64,000 nucleotides of DNA from Pseudomonadota bacterium (GTDB lineage Bacteria; Pseudomonadota; Gammaproteobacteria; Burkholderiales; JABEVD01), in the NCBI GenBank assembly GCA_021835845.1, contig JAKBJU010000001.1:163736-227735 (forward strand), written 5' to 3'. The notes under the pieces were generated by a model, which had not been told where the DNA came from, searched no databases, and saw nothing but the letters and a program-made list of their open reading frames with translations. This document shows positions 1 through 11,281 of this stretch, piece after piece. Positions within the stretch are counted from its first letter, which is position 1; the number at the start of each line of letters is the position of its first letter. Position numbers and translations under genes: made by a program.

Positions 1-1
1 C

Positions 2-1396
<1,395 letters not shown>

Positions 1397-1406
1397 GAGA
1401 TCGATC

Positions 1407-3059
1407 ATGTCAGCCCTTACCCAGTCAAACGCATGGATTGCCCTTCTCTCCCACAAGGAGAAATTTTCCGGATTGTCGATGCGGGGGCTGTTCGATTCGG
1501 ATCCTTCCCGGTTCGACCGGTTTTCCCTGGCATTTCGCGATATCCTGCTCGACTATTCCAAGAATCTGGTCACGCCGGAGACGATGAAACTCCTGTTCGA
1601 ACTCGCCGGAGAGGCGGAGCTCGAAGCCTGGCGGGAAAGAATGTTCCGGGGCGAGAAAATCAACTTCACCGAAAACCGTGCTGTGCTGCATACCGCCCTC
1701 AGGGCCGCAGCCGATCCCTCCAGCAAGCCGGTCATCTGCGACGGCGAAGACGTGCTGCCCAAGATCCGTCGCGTTCTGGAAAAGATGCGGACCTTTTCCG
1801 AAGCTGTCAGGAGCGGAGCCTGGCTGGGCTACACGGGAAAGACCATCACGGACGTCGTCAACATCGGCATAGGGGGCTCCCATCTGGGACCCTTCATGGT
1901 CACCGAGGCCCTGAAGCCCTATGGAAGACCCGACCTCGATGTGCATTTCGTCTCGAACATCGACGGGACCGACCTTGCCACCAAGCTCCAGAAGCTCGAC
2001 CCGGAGACCACCCTCTTCATCGTCGCCTCCAAGACATTCACTACCCAGGAAACCCTGGTCAACGCGAAATCCGCCAGGAAGTGGTTCCTGGAAAAGGCCA
2101 GGGATGCCGCCCACGTGGCGAAGCATTTCGTCGCGCTTTCGACGAATTCGCCGGAGGTCGAAAAGTTCGGCATCGATGTCGAAAACATGTTCGAATTCTG
2201 GGACTGGGTCGGGGGACGGTATTCGCTCTGGTCGGCGATCGGACTTTCCATCGCCATCGCAGTAGGCATGGACAACTTCGAGGAACTGCTCCTCGGGGCA
2301 AACGAAATGGACATCCATTTCAGGCATACCCCGATGGAAGAAAACCTGCCCGTCGTGATGGGCCTTCTGGGGATATGGTATGTCAATTTCTTCGGCGCAG
2401 AATCCCATGCCATCCTGCCCTACGACGAATCCATGCACCGCTTCCCGGCCTACCTGCAGCAGGGCGACATGGAAAGCAACGGCAAATCCGTCGACAGGGA
2501 CGGCAATCCGGTCGACTACAAAACCGGCCCCGTCATCTGGGGGGAGCCCGGCACGAACGGGCAGCACGCCTTCTACCAGCTCATCCATCAGGGCACGCGG
2601 CTGATCCCAGCAGACTTCATCGCGCCGCTGGAAACGCATCACCCTCTCGGGGAGCACCACGCCATACTGCTTTCGAATTTCTTCGCCCAGACCGAAGCCT
2701 TGATGAAGGGGAAAACCCCGGAGGAAGCGAGGCGGGAACTCGAGCAATCCGGGATGGATGCCGAAAAAATGGAACAGCTCCTGCCGCACAAGGTATTCCC
2801 CGGAAACCGCCCCACCAATTCCATTCTGTTCAGGAAACTCACCCCGAGAACGCTCGGGGCCCTGATTGCGCTCTACGAGCACAAGATATTCGTCCAGGGC
2901 ATCATCTGGAGAATCAATTCGTTCGACCAGTGGGGGGTCGAGCTCGGCAAGCAGCTCGCCTCGAAAATACTGCCGGAGTTCTCAACGCAGCAGCCCAGCA
3001 GCCTGCACGACTCTTCCACCAACCATCTCGTCAACCGCTTCAAGTCGACTTTCCGCTAA
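1407..3059 (+). CDS. pgi: glucose-6-phosphate isomerase
   Basis: ATG at 1407, 10 nt after the glgB stop; motifs [46 protein letters not shown]. Confidence 0.97.
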   Translation: MSALTQSNAWIALLSHKEKFSGLSMRGLFDSDPSRFDRFSLAFRDILLDYSKNLVTPETMKLLFELAGEAELEAWRERMFRGEKINFTENRAVLHTALRAAADPSSKPVICDGEDVLPKIRRVLEKMRTFSEAVRSGAWLGYTGKTITDVVNIGIGGSHLGPFMVTEALKPYGRPDLDVHFVSNIDGTDLATKLQKLDPETTLFIVASKTFTTQETLVNAKSARKWFLEKARDAAHVAKHFVALSTNSPEVEKFGIDVENMFEFWDWVGGRYSLWSAIGLSIAIAVGMDNFEELLLGANEMDIHFRHTPMEENLPVVMGLLGIWYVNFFGAESHAILPYDESMHRFPAYLQQGDMESNGKSVDRDGNPVDYKTGPVIWGEPGTNGQHAFYQLIHQGTRLIPADFIAPLETHHPLGEHHAILLSNFFAQTEALMKGKTPEEARRELEQSGMDAEKMEQLLPHKVFPGNRPTNSILFRKLTPRTLGALIALYEHKIFVQGIIWRINSFDQWGVELGKQLASKILPEFSTQQPSSLHDSSTNHLVNRFKSTFR

Positions 3060-3063
3060 AGCC

Positions 3064-4464
3064 ATGCGCATCCTTTTCGTCACTTCTGAAATCTATCCGC
3101 TCGTCAAGACCGGCGGCCTTGCCGACGTCAGCGGAGCGCTGCCGGCGGCGCTCCGGTCTCAGGGCGCCGACATCCGGATTCTCGTCCCGGGTTACCCCGG
3201 CATCCTTTCCAGGCTGAATGATGCCGCGGAATGCGCTATCCTGCCCGAGGGACGGCTTCTGAGCGGCTCCATGCCGGATACCGGCGTTCCGGTTTTCGCC
3301 CTGGAACACCGCGACTATTACTGGCGCGAAGGCAACCCCTACCTGAACGGGCAGGGCTTCGACTGGCCGGACAACGCGGCACGCTTCGGCCTCCTCTCGA
3401 AAACCGCGGCCCACCTCGCTTCGAAGCATTCCCCAATGGAATGGAAGCCCGACATCGTGCATTGCAACGACTGGCAGAGCGGACTCGCCCCGGCATTCAT
3501 GCATTTTTCCGAAACGCAGGCGAAGAGCCTGATGACCATCCACAACATCGCATTCCAGGGCAATTTTTCTCCTGACTGGGTGGCAAGGCTCGGGCTTCCC
3601 GAGTCCTCCTTCACCATGCACGGCGTGGAATTCCACGGCCACCTGTCCTTTCTCAAGGCAGGGCTCCATTATTCGAATGCGATCACGACAGTGAGCCCGA
3701 GCTACGCGCGGGAAATCCAGACCCACGAGATGGGATGCGGCATGGAAGGGCTGCTTTCCTGGAGAAAAAACGAAGTACACGGCATATTGAACGGAATCGA
3801 CCTTGCCGAATGGAATCCGGCAAACGATCGCCATCTCGCAGCGAACTACGATGCGGCAAGGCTGGATGCGAAAATCGAAGTCAAGCGCGCGCTCCAGAAG
3901 CGCCTCGGGCTGGAACAGAACGACCATGCCCCGCTTCTGGGCGTCGTGAGCCGGCTCACCTACCAGAAGGGGCTAGACCTCATCGACGGCTGCGCATCCG
4001 GGATTTTCGGGCAGGGCGCGCAGCTTGCCGTGCTCGGCAGCGGCGACCACGAGTTCGAGCGGGAATTTTTGAGGCTCGCCGAGAATCATCCGGGAAAGTG
4101 CGCCGTATCGATAGGCTACGACGAAGCGCTGGCGCACCAGATCATGGCAGGCGCAGACATCTTCCTGATGCCTTCCCGGTTCGAGCCCTGCGGGCTCAAC
4201 CAGATGTACGGCATGCGCTACGGCACGCCGCCCGTGGTCAGAAAAACCGGGGGGCTAGCCGACTCGGTGGAAGACAACGAAACCGGTTTCGTTTTCGAAA
4301 GCGCGTCGGTCGATGCGCTTCTCGAGGCGATCGGCCGTGCCATCTCCTGCTACCGGGACAATACCGCCTTCAGGCGCATCCAGAAAAACGGCATGGATCG
4401 GGATTTCGGCTGGGGAAGCAGCGCGAGCGCCTATCTCGATCTTTACGAATCGCTGCTCACCTAG
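3064..4464 (+). CDS. glgA: glycogen synthase (ADP-glucose type, GT5)
   Basis: [30 protein letters not shown] (KTGGL motif), C-terminal [34 protein letters not shown]; starts 4 nt after the pgi stop. Confidence 0.97.
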   Translation: MRILFVTSEIYPLVKTGGLADVSGALPAALRSQGADIRILVPGYPGILSRLNDAAECAILPEGRLLSGSMPDTGVPVFALEHRDYYWREGNPYLNGQGFDWPDNAARFGLLSKTAAHLASKHSPMEWKPDIVHCNDWQSGLAPAFMHFSETQAKSLMTIHNIAFQGNFSPDWVARLGLPESSFTMHGVEFHGHLSFLKAGLHYSNAITTVSPSYAREIQTHEMGCGMEGLLSWRKNEVHGILNGIDLAEWNPANDRHLAANYDAARLDAKIEVKRALQKRLGLEQNDHAPLLGVVSRLTYQKGLDLIDGCASGIFGQGAQLAVLGSGDHEFEREFLRLAENHPGKCAVSIGYDEALAHQIMAGADIFLMPSRFEPCGLNQMYGMRYGTPPVVRKTGGLADSVEDNETGFVFESASVDALLEAIGRAISCYRDNTAFRRIQKNGMDRDFGWGSSASAYLDLYESLLT

Positions 4465-4497
4465 CGGGAACAGGATATAATGGCGTTCTCTGTTTTC

Positions 4498-4585
4498 GGA
4501 GGCGTGGCAGAGTGGTCTATTGCACCGGTCTTGAAAACCGGCGTGCCGCAAGGCACCGTGAGTTCGAATCCCACCGCCTCCGCCA
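4498..4585 (+). tRNA. tRNA-Ser (anticodon UGA)
   Basis: GGAGGCG...CGCCTCC acceptor stem, encoded CCA, long variable arm, anticodon loop CTTGAAA, T-loop GTTCGAATC. Confidence 0.96.
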
Positions 4586-4671
4586 TTTACCATCCCAGAC
4601 GGATTCAATCATGCATTGGATCCCGCATGCACATTCAGTAAGTTCAGGACCGGAAACTGGCCCGCCGGCTC

Positions 4672-4954
4672 ATTAAGGAAGCCCTGAACAAGTCCCGCGT
4701 GGCCGTGACGGTCGGCTTTGCGGGATGAAACTCGCGAAGCAAGGCGCAGCGAATGGTCATTCCCTTCGCAAGCCGAGCGACAAGGAGGATCGCCCGCAAA
4801 ACCCCGTCCCTCAAGGGTTGCGTGAAATCGAGCGCTCGCTTTGTCGCGCTCCTTGGCGTCGTAGACTCGGCTACGACCTGCGTTGCGCTTCGCACGATCA
4901 TCTCGATTTTCCGGCAACACGGCTCATGTGCGACTTGTTCAGGACTTCCCTAAT
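4672..4954. mobile_element. MITE-like element with ~23-bp imperfect terminal inverted repeats
   Basis: Left end attaaggaagccctgaacaagtc (4672-4694); right end gacttgttcaggacttccctaat (4932-4954), reverse complement attagggaagtcctgaacaagtc; 21/23 match. No credible transposase ORF inside. Confidence 0.72.
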
Positions 4955-5259
4955 TACAGGCCATGAGTCAGATTTCGCCGATCAACTTGTTCTTGCATCA
5001 TGCGGGAACCTCCCCTGTCTCTAACAGGCGACACTTATATTCCAATACATTCCAATTAAAATCATAGTGTTGTGACTTTGACGCGATTCCGGGATCGAAC
5101 CGCGTCTCTCCTAGGCGACATTCTCGCACCATTGCGGCGAAGCCGGATCTGCTCAATTGAAATAAATACATCTATTAATCAAGAAGATAGGATAAATATT
5201 CAGTTCTGGCCCGATAGTTGCTTCAGACCTTGGGCAGACCATACCACAGGGCCTTGATA

Positions 5260-7155
5260 ATGAATCCAAACGACATTCCCGCTGCAATCCTGCGCCAAAG
5301 AACGGCCCCCCCCCTGCTGCGCGGCAGCATGACACCACGCCCATGGACGGGCTTCTGGCGCGGCATGCGGCTTGCGCTGTCCGGGGTCCGCGACAAGGAC
5401 GCCGGCATGCCGAGCATCCGCCAAGCCTGGGAGTATGCCGCTTCCCGGAGGCGGAAAACGCTGGTGGCGCTCGTGGCAGCCAGCACTGTCCTGGCTGCGG
5501 AACTGCTTTCCTACGCGCAATCGACGAACAACGCTCACCCTGTGCTGCACTTCATTCAACTGGCGCTGTTCGTGGTGCTGTTCGGCTGGGTGGCGGCCGG
5601 ATTCGTGACCGCGCTGATGGGGTTCTGGGTACAATGGCATCCCGACGCGCACGCGCTTTCCCTTGCCGGGACTGAGAGCATGACCCTGAGCGGGGATGCC
5701 AGAACCGCGGTCATCATGCCGATCTGCAATGAGCCGGCAGGCCCGGTATTTTCAGGATTGCGCGCCACCTGCGAGTCTCTGGCAAAGGGCGCGTCTGCCG
5801 AATTGTTCGATGTCTACGTGCTGTCCGACACCAGCGATCCTGCGCTGCGCGCAAGGGAACTTGAAGCATGGTCTTCCCTGCGCGAGCAGCTCGGGGAAAG
5901 CTGCCGGCTCTATTACCGGGTACGCGAGCGCCGCACCCGGCGCAAGGCGGGCAATGTGGCCGACTTCTGTCGCCGCTGGGGGAAAAATTACCGCTACATG
6001 GTGGTGCTCGATGCCGACAGCGTCATGACAGGCGGGACCATCACCAAATTGGTGCGCCTGATGGAAGCGCATCCCCGTGCCGGCATTATCCAGACTTCGC
6101 CTCGTGCCTGCGGCGTGCAAACGCTGCATGCCCGCATCCAGCAATTTGCCGGAAGAGTGGCGGGCCGCCTGTTCACCGCAGGCATGCAGTACTGGCAGCT
6201 CGGGGAGTCCCATTACTGGGGCCACAATGCCATCATCCGCGTGGAGCCGTTCATGAAGCATTGTGCACTGGCCAAATTGCCGGGCAGCGGCGGACTTTCG
6301 GGCGAGATCCTGTCGCACGATTTCGTCGAAGCGGCGCTGATGCGGCGCGCAGGCTATCACACCTGGCTGACCACCGAACTCGAAGGCAGCTACGAGCAGC
6401 AGCCTTCCAACCTGATGGAAGAGCTGCAGCGCGACCGCCGCTGGTGCCAGGGAAACCTGATGAATTTCAGGCTCGTCACCGAGCCGGGACTTCAGCCGGT
6501 TCACCGCGCCATGCTGTTCACGGGCGCCATGGCTTATGTTTCCGCCCCCCTGTGGCTGGGCTTCCTGCTGATCAGCTTGAGCTTGCGGCTGCTCGAACCG
6601 CACATGCATGCGGCGACCCTGTTCCCCTGGCTCGGCATGTCCTCGACGCTGGACCTGCTGTGGACGTTCACCTTGTCGCTGCTGTTTCTGCCGCGCGTCC
6701 TGGCAGTGATCGCCATCATCAAGCAGGGCGAACAGGGTGCCTATGGCGGCAGCGCTGCGCTCGTCAAAAGCGCCCTGCTGGAAGCCGGGTTGTCTGCGCT
6801 GCAGGCCCCCATCCGCATGATGGCGCATACCCTGTTCGTGCTCACTGCGCTGACCGGGCTGAACCTGGAATGGAAATCTCCCGGGCGAGAAGCGCAATCC
6901 ATACCGTGGGGCGATGCGCTGCGCAGATTCATGCCGGTCATGATGGCCGTGGCGCTCGCGATGCTCGCCGTGTACCATTCCCATCGCGATGCCGTATTGT
7001 GGCTGCTTCCGGTCGGATTGCCGCTGCTGCTGGCTGCGCCAATGACGGTATTCACCAGCGAATCCCGGTGGGGACTGTCCCTGCGCCGGCACAGCTGGCT
7101 GCTCACCCCTGAGGAATCCGCCATCCCGGCAGTACTGGTGCGCGCCTGGGCATGA
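5260..7155 (+). CDS. opgH: glucans biosynthesis glucosyltransferase H (osmoregulated periplasmic glucan synthase, GT2)
   Basis: GT2 motifs VLDADSVMTG and LQRDRRWCQGN (QxxRW), MPICNEP, multiple C-terminal TM segments. Confidence 0.9.
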   Translation: MNPNDIPAAILRQRTAPPLLRGSMTPRPWTGFWRGMRLALSGVRDKDAGMPSIRQAWEYAASRRRKTLVALVAASTVLAAELLSYAQSTNNAHPVLHFIQLALFVVLFGWVAAGFVTALMGFWVQWHPDAHALSLAGTESMTLSGDARTAVIMPICNEPAGPVFSGLRATCESLAKGASAELFDVYVLSDTSDPALRARELEAWSSLREQLGESCRLYYRVRERRTRRKAGNVADFCRRWGKNYRYMVVLDADSVMTGGTITKLVRLMEAHPRAGIIQTSPRACGVQTLHARIQQFAGRVAGRLFTAGMQYWQLGESHYWGHNAIIRVEPFMKHCALAKLPGSGGLSGEILSHDFVEAALMRRAGYHTWLTTELEGSYEQQPSNLMEELQRDRRWCQGNLMNFRLVTEPGLQPVHRAMLFTGAMAYVSAPLWLGFLLISLSLRLLEPHMHAATLFPWLGMSSTLDLLWTFTLSLLFLPRVLAVIAIIKQGEQGAYGGSAALVKSALLEAGLSALQAPIRMMAHTLFVLTALTGLNLEWKSPGREAQSIPWGDALRRFMPVMMAVALAMLAVYHSHRDAVLWLLPVGLPLLLAAPMTVFTSESRWGLSLRRHSWLLTPEESAIPAVLVRAWA

Positions 7156-7198
7156 GCTGCAGTCAGGCTGCAAGTAGAAACAAGCATCGAGGTACGCA

Positions 7199-8818
7199 AT
7201 GTCTGAATTCGATCGCCGTCAATTTATCGGCCTGATGGCTGCAGCAGCGGCCTCCATGGGAGCGCCCTGGTCCGGGGCGCGCGCCGCCGCGGATACCGGA
7301 TCGAAGCTGGGTCCTCCGGCCCCTTTTTCCTGGAACGGATTGATCGAAGAGGCGAAGCGGCTGGCGCATCAGCCATATCGCCCTTCCCTGCAGCCGGATC
7401 AGGATGTGCTCGAAAAAATCGATTGGGCGGCCCACGGACAAATCAGGTTCAAACCCGAAGACGCCCTTTTCGCGAAGGGTCCGGGGCAGTATCCCGTCGA
7501 ATTCTTCCATCCCGGCAAGTTCTTCCGCTACAAGGTGAGGATGTACCGTCTCGATGCGGCGCTCGATGCCGGACGGCCAGATACCACGATGCGCGAAATC
7601 CTGTACGATGGGGATCAGTTCGAGATGCCAGCCGGCAGTCCTGCCCGCAGCATGGGATCCCAGACAGGCTATGCCGGATTCCGCATCCAGGAAAGCCGCA
7701 CGGCTGATCAGTCCCGCCTCGACTGGCGTTACAACGACTGGGCCGCTTTTCTGGGCGCCTCCTATTTCCGGGCCATCGGCGACGAATATCAGTACGGGCT
7801 TTCGGCACGGGGCATTGCCGTCAACGTGGTGGAACAGGGCAAACCGGAAGAATTTCCCGCCTTCACCCGCTTCTATTTCGAACCTGGCAAGGAAGATTCC
7901 GACACGGTGATTGTCTACGCCCTGCTGGATGGCCCGAGCCTTGCGGGCGCCTATCGATTCGCCATGACGCGGGAGACCGGCGTGGTGATGGACATCGAGG
8001 CCAATCTGTTTCTGCGCAAGGATATCGCGCGGTTCGGCATTGCCCCCGTGACGTCGATGTACTGGTTCTCGGACAAGGACAAGGCATTCCAGGTGGACTG
8101 GCGCCCGGAAGTGCACGACTCTGACGGGCTCGCGCTATGGACAGGCACCAACGAACATATCTGGCGCCCTCTGATCGACCCAAAGGGCATCAACATTTCT
8201 TATTTCGCCGACAACAATCCGCGCGGATTCGGCCTGATGCAAAGGGAGCGGCGCTTCGGCGAATATCTGGATGCCGTCCATTACGAGAAAAGGCCAAGCC
8301 TGTGGGTCGAACCGCTGGAAGGCTGGGGAAAGGGTACGGTTCAGCTGGTCGAATTGCACACTGAAGAGGAGCTTTACGACAACATCGTCGCCATGTGGGT
8401 GCCCAGCGAAAAGGCCAGGGCAGGATCCAGCCACCGTTTGCGCTACCGCCTCCACTGGGCGGCCAGCGAACCTTTCGAGACGCCTCTGGCGCGCTGCGTG
8501 GCCACCCGCATCGGGCGCGGCGGCGAACCGGCCAACCGCCCTCGCGGAGCGCACAAGTTCGTGGTGGAATTCAGGGGAGGCGGTCTGGACAAGCTGCCCC
8601 AGGGTGCCGTGCCCGAGGCGGTATTGACGACTTCGCGAGGCAAAATCTCCAACGTTGCCACGGAACCCGTTCCCGATGGCGTTCCAGGGCATTGGCGCAC
8701 GCTGTTCGATCTGGGCGATTTGGCAGAAGCGGAAAGCCCTGCCGAGATTCGCCTCTTCCTCCGTCATTTCGGAGAAACGCTCAGCGAAACATGGCTTTAT
8801 CAGTTTTCTACGATCTGA
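7199..8818 (+). CDS. periplasmic glucan biosynthesis protein, OpgG/OpgD (MdoG) family with twin-arginine-like signal
   Basis: N-term SEFDRRQFIGLMAAAAASMGAPWSGARA resembles a Tat signal; family segments FRYKVRMYRLDAA, GASYFRAIGDEYQYGLSARGIAVN, LFLRKDIARFGIAPVTSMYWFSD, WRPEVHDSDGLALWTGTNEHIWRPL. Confidence 0.9.
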   Translation: MSEFDRRQFIGLMAAAAASMGAPWSGARAAADTGSKLGPPAPFSWNGLIEEAKRLAHQPYRPSLQPDQDVLEKIDWAAHGQIRFKPEDALFAKGPGQYPVEFFHPGKFFRYKVRMYRLDAALDAGRPDTTMREILYDGDQFEMPAGSPARSMGSQTGYAGFRIQESRTADQSRLDWRYNDWAAFLGASYFRAIGDEYQYGLSARGIAVNVVEQGKPEEFPAFTRFYFEPGKEDSDTVIVYALLDGPSLAGAYRFAMTRETGVVMDIEANLFLRKDIARFGIAPVTSMYWFSDKDKAFQVDWRPEVHDSDGLALWTGTNEHIWRPLIDPKGINISYFADNNPRGFGLMQRERRFGEYLDAVHYEKRPSLWVEPLEGWGKGTVQLVELHTEEELYDNIVAMWVPSEKARAGSSHRLRYRLHWAASEPFETPLARCVATRIGRGGEPANRPRGAHKFVVEFRGGGLDKLPQGAVPEAVLTTSRGKISNVATEPVPDGVPGHWRTLFDLGDLAEAESPAEIRLFLRHFGETLSETWLYQFSTI

Positions 8819-9021
8819 CCCTCCCCCGAGAAGTCGCCTTCCAAAGGTGATGTGACATTACGATCACATAGGAAAGGAAGGCGATGAGGATATCGAAACC
8901 GTAATATACGACAGAGTTCCGTGAGTTGCTTAGCAACAGGAGAAACTGGTAGCATGAAACCCATCCCCTAGAACATGAAAAAAGGGGAAGGTCCGTCTCT
9001 CATCAGAAAAAGTTTCGATTG

Positions 9022-10977
9022 ATGTCCAATCAGTTGCCAAGCCCAGACGCGGAAATCGAGCAAAGACTGCAACAAGCCATCTCGCATCATGTTATCGGGC
9101 AATTGGCACAGGCAGAATCCCTCTACCTGTCCATTCTCGCAGCCAGGCCCGAGCACTTCGACAGCCTGCACATGCTGGGCGTTATCGCCTCTCAAGTGGG
9201 CAATTACCATCAGGCCATTCGTCTGTTCGACTTGGCAGCGGAACTGGTTAGCACCAGCGAACAGCTGTGGAACAACCGCGGAAATGCGCTGAAAGAAATG
9301 AATCAGCTGGAAGCGGCACTTGCAAGTTATGACAAGGCCATCGCGCTCAATCCAGGTTTCGCCGAGCCCTACACCAATCGTGGCAATGTGCTGCACAAGC
9401 TGGGCCAGCATGAATCTGCCGTTGCAAGCCACGACAAGGCCATCGCCATCAAGCCGGACTTCGCCCTGGCATTTTACAATCGGGGCGTTTCTTTGTATGA
9501 GCTGGGTCTGCTTGATGCTGCAATCGAGAGTTTTGATCGAGCCATTGCGCTTCGGCCTGATTATGTGGCTGCCTACAGCAACAGGGGTGCTTCTCTGATC
9601 CGTCTGAAACGATTCGATGACGCAGTTGTCAGCCTGAATCGAGCGATCGAAATCAAGCCGGATTGGGCGCCCGAGTACGTCAATCGCGGTACAGCACACA
9701 ATGAGCTTGGAGAATACGAAGTGGCGCTCGCCAATTTCGACAAGGCCATTGCCTTGGGCTTCCATGGTGCGGAAGCCTTCTATCATCGCAGCATCGCGCT
9801 GCATCAGCTCGGCCGACTGGAAGAAGCGCTAGTCAGCTGCAATCAGGCCATAGCATTGAATCCGGAATATGTTGATGCCCTCTATTATCGAGGCACCATT
9901 TTGCAAAAGCTCAACCAGATCGATGCTGCCTTGGCGAGTTACGATCAGGCGATTGCATTCAGGCAGGATTGTGCTGAGACACATTTCAACAAGTCGTTGG
10001 CATTGCTGCTGTCCGGCGAGCTGGAAAGAGGATGGAATCTTTACGAATGGCGATGGAAGCTCGAATCGATGCCCATGCGCATTTTTCAACAGCCGATTTG
10101 GTTGGGCAGGGAAACGCTGCAAGGCAAAACGATTTTGCTGTGGCACGAGCAGGGTTTTGGCGACACGATACAGTTTTGCCGGTATGCAGAACTGGTTGCA
10201 GAACTTGGCGCCCAAGTCATCCTGGAAGCACCCGGGCAGCTCGTCTCCTTGCTGAGTAGTCTCAATGTGCAGGTCATCATGCAGGGAGAGGCCATGCCTG
10301 CATTCGATTATCATTGTCCACTGCTCAGCTTGCCGTTGGCTTTCAGGACCCACCTCGAAAGCATCCCGTCATTTCCATCCTACCTGAAGGCAGATGACCA
10401 AAAAAGGAGAAAATGGGAAAGCAAATTGCCGCCGGGATCGGCAAAGCGTATCGGCCTTGTTTGGAGCGGGAACTCGGCGTTCAAAAACGACAGGAATCGC
10501 AGTATTCCGTTATCCGATCTCGTGACTTATTTGCCGAACGGCCATCAGTATGTGTGTCTGCAAAAGGAACAGAGAGAAATCGACCGGGAGGCGCTCCATG
10601 CAAGCGACATCGTATTTTATGGCGAGGAAATCGAGGATTTCTCAGATACTGCGGCTTTGTGCGAACTCATGGATGTTGTGATCAGCGTTGACACGAGCGT
10701 TGCTCATTTGGCGGGAGCACTGGGTACAAGGACATTGATCATGCTTCCCTACAGTCCGGATTGGCGCTGGCTGATGGGTAGAGAAGACAGTCCATGGTAC
10801 CCGAGCGTCAGCCTTTGCAGGCAGAATACGTTGAATGACTGGACGAACGTGCTTGAACAGGTCAGGAGGGAACTGATCGATTTGAAGGGACGTTCGATCC
10901 CCAAATCATCCCGAAGCACCAAACCAGCTGGACGGGACTCGACGAGAAGATCCTGTCGCTCTATTCCTGCGGCATGA
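9022..10977 (+). CDS. TPR-repeat protein with C-terminal GT9/GT41-like glycosyltransferase domain; extreme C-terminus altered by fusion to transposase DNA
   Basis: About eight 34-aa TPR units (e.g. AIALNPGFAEPYTNRGNVLHKLGQHESAVASHDK); C-terminal RIGLVWSGNSAFKNDRNRSIPLSDL and VISVDTSVAHLAGALGTRTLIMLPYSPDWRWLMGREDSPWYPS. ORF track uses a TTG at 9019; ATG at 9022. Confidence 0.85.
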   Translation: MSNQLPSPDAEIEQRLQQAISHHVIGQLAQAESLYLSILAARPEHFDSLHMLGVIASQVGNYHQAIRLFDLAAELVSTSEQLWNNRGNALKEMNQLEAALASYDKAIALNPGFAEPYTNRGNVLHKLGQHESAVASHDKAIAIKPDFALAFYNRGVSLYELGLLDAAIESFDRAIALRPDYVAAYSNRGASLIRLKRFDDAVVSLNRAIEIKPDWAPEYVNRGTAHNELGEYEVALANFDKAIALGFHGAEAFYHRSIALHQLGRLEEALVSCNQAIALNPEYVDALYYRGTILQKLNQIDAALASYDQAIAFRQDCAETHFNKSLALLLSGELERGWNLYEWRWKLESMPMRIFQQPIWLGRETLQGKTILLWHEQGFGDTIQFCRYAELVAELGAQVILEAPGQLVSLLSSLNVQVIMQGEAMPAFDYHCPLLSLPLAFRTHLESIPSFPSYLKADDQKRRKWESKLPPGSAKRIGLVWSGNSAFKNDRNRSIPLSDLVTYLPNGHQYVCLQKEQREIDREALHASDIVFYGEEIEDFSDTAALCELMDVVISVDTSVAHLAGALGTRTLIMLPYSPDWRWLMGREDSPWYPSVSLCRQNTLNDWTNVLEQVRRELIDLKGRSIPKSSRSTKPAGRDSTRRSCRSIPAA

Positions 10978-11003
10978 CAGCTCGGGAGATCAGAGGTACC
11001 TAA
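10884..11003 (+). mobile_element. IS256-family transposase internal fragment (remnant)
   Basis: A frame different from the TPR gene reads EGTFDPQIIPKHQTSWTGLDEKILSLYSCGMTAREIRGT*, matching the remembered IS256 transposase pattern F(E/D)PQ(I/L)VPKHQTR..GFDDKILSLYARGMT.REI. Confidence 0.75.
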
Positions 11004-11281
11004 AGAGTTTTCGTGGTGCGATGGATGCGAATTCGTTCAAAACCTGAATGCTGATTTCGCCACAGCAGCCGAGAATCTCTTCTGCCCGATTCGCTCTGAC
11101 GTCCCCGGTACTTTCTCAAAGACGCCAGACACTCCTGGCTCCAAGGCTTCCATCTCAATTCGAAGATTCTCGCACCGACAACATCGATCTCGATATCGTC
11201 GCCCTCCTTGAGATCGAGCGTCTCTACCATAGCAGCAGGCAACCGTACTGCCAGACTGTTCCCCCATCTTGCAACCCGCAT
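11000..11281 (-). pseudogene. Degenerate vapBC-like module: AbrB/MazE-type antitoxin 5' part fused by deletion to a PIN-toxin fragment
   Basis: MRVARWGNSLAVRLPAAMVETLDLKEGDDIEIDVVG...LASLRKYRG (SpoVT/AbrB-like), then in another frame RANRAEEILGCCGEISIQVLNEFASIAPRKL (resembles VapC ...ISVQVLNEF..VARRKL). Confidence 0.7.

Noticed and set aside
5080-5106. tRNA T-arm-like sequence (ggttcgatccc on the minus strand) within gacgcg...cgcgtc
   Set aside because: No matching acceptor, D or anticodon arms nearby; probably a chance hairpin in the opgH upstream region.
5752-7173. 473-aa minus-strand ORF opposite opgH
   Set aside because: Low-complexity Gln/Arg/His composition typical of an antisense frame.
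8819-9018. 200-bp spacer before the TPR gene with short peptide-like reads (GKEGDEDIETVIYDRVP)
   Set aside because: Could be an IS remnant, but I could not recognise a family or find terminal repeats, so it is not called.
9022-9960. ~102-bp periodic similarity suggesting a DNA repeat or CRISPR-like array
   Set aside because: Explained by 34-aa TPR coding repeats; no invariant repeats or spacers. No CRISPR array was seen in the window.
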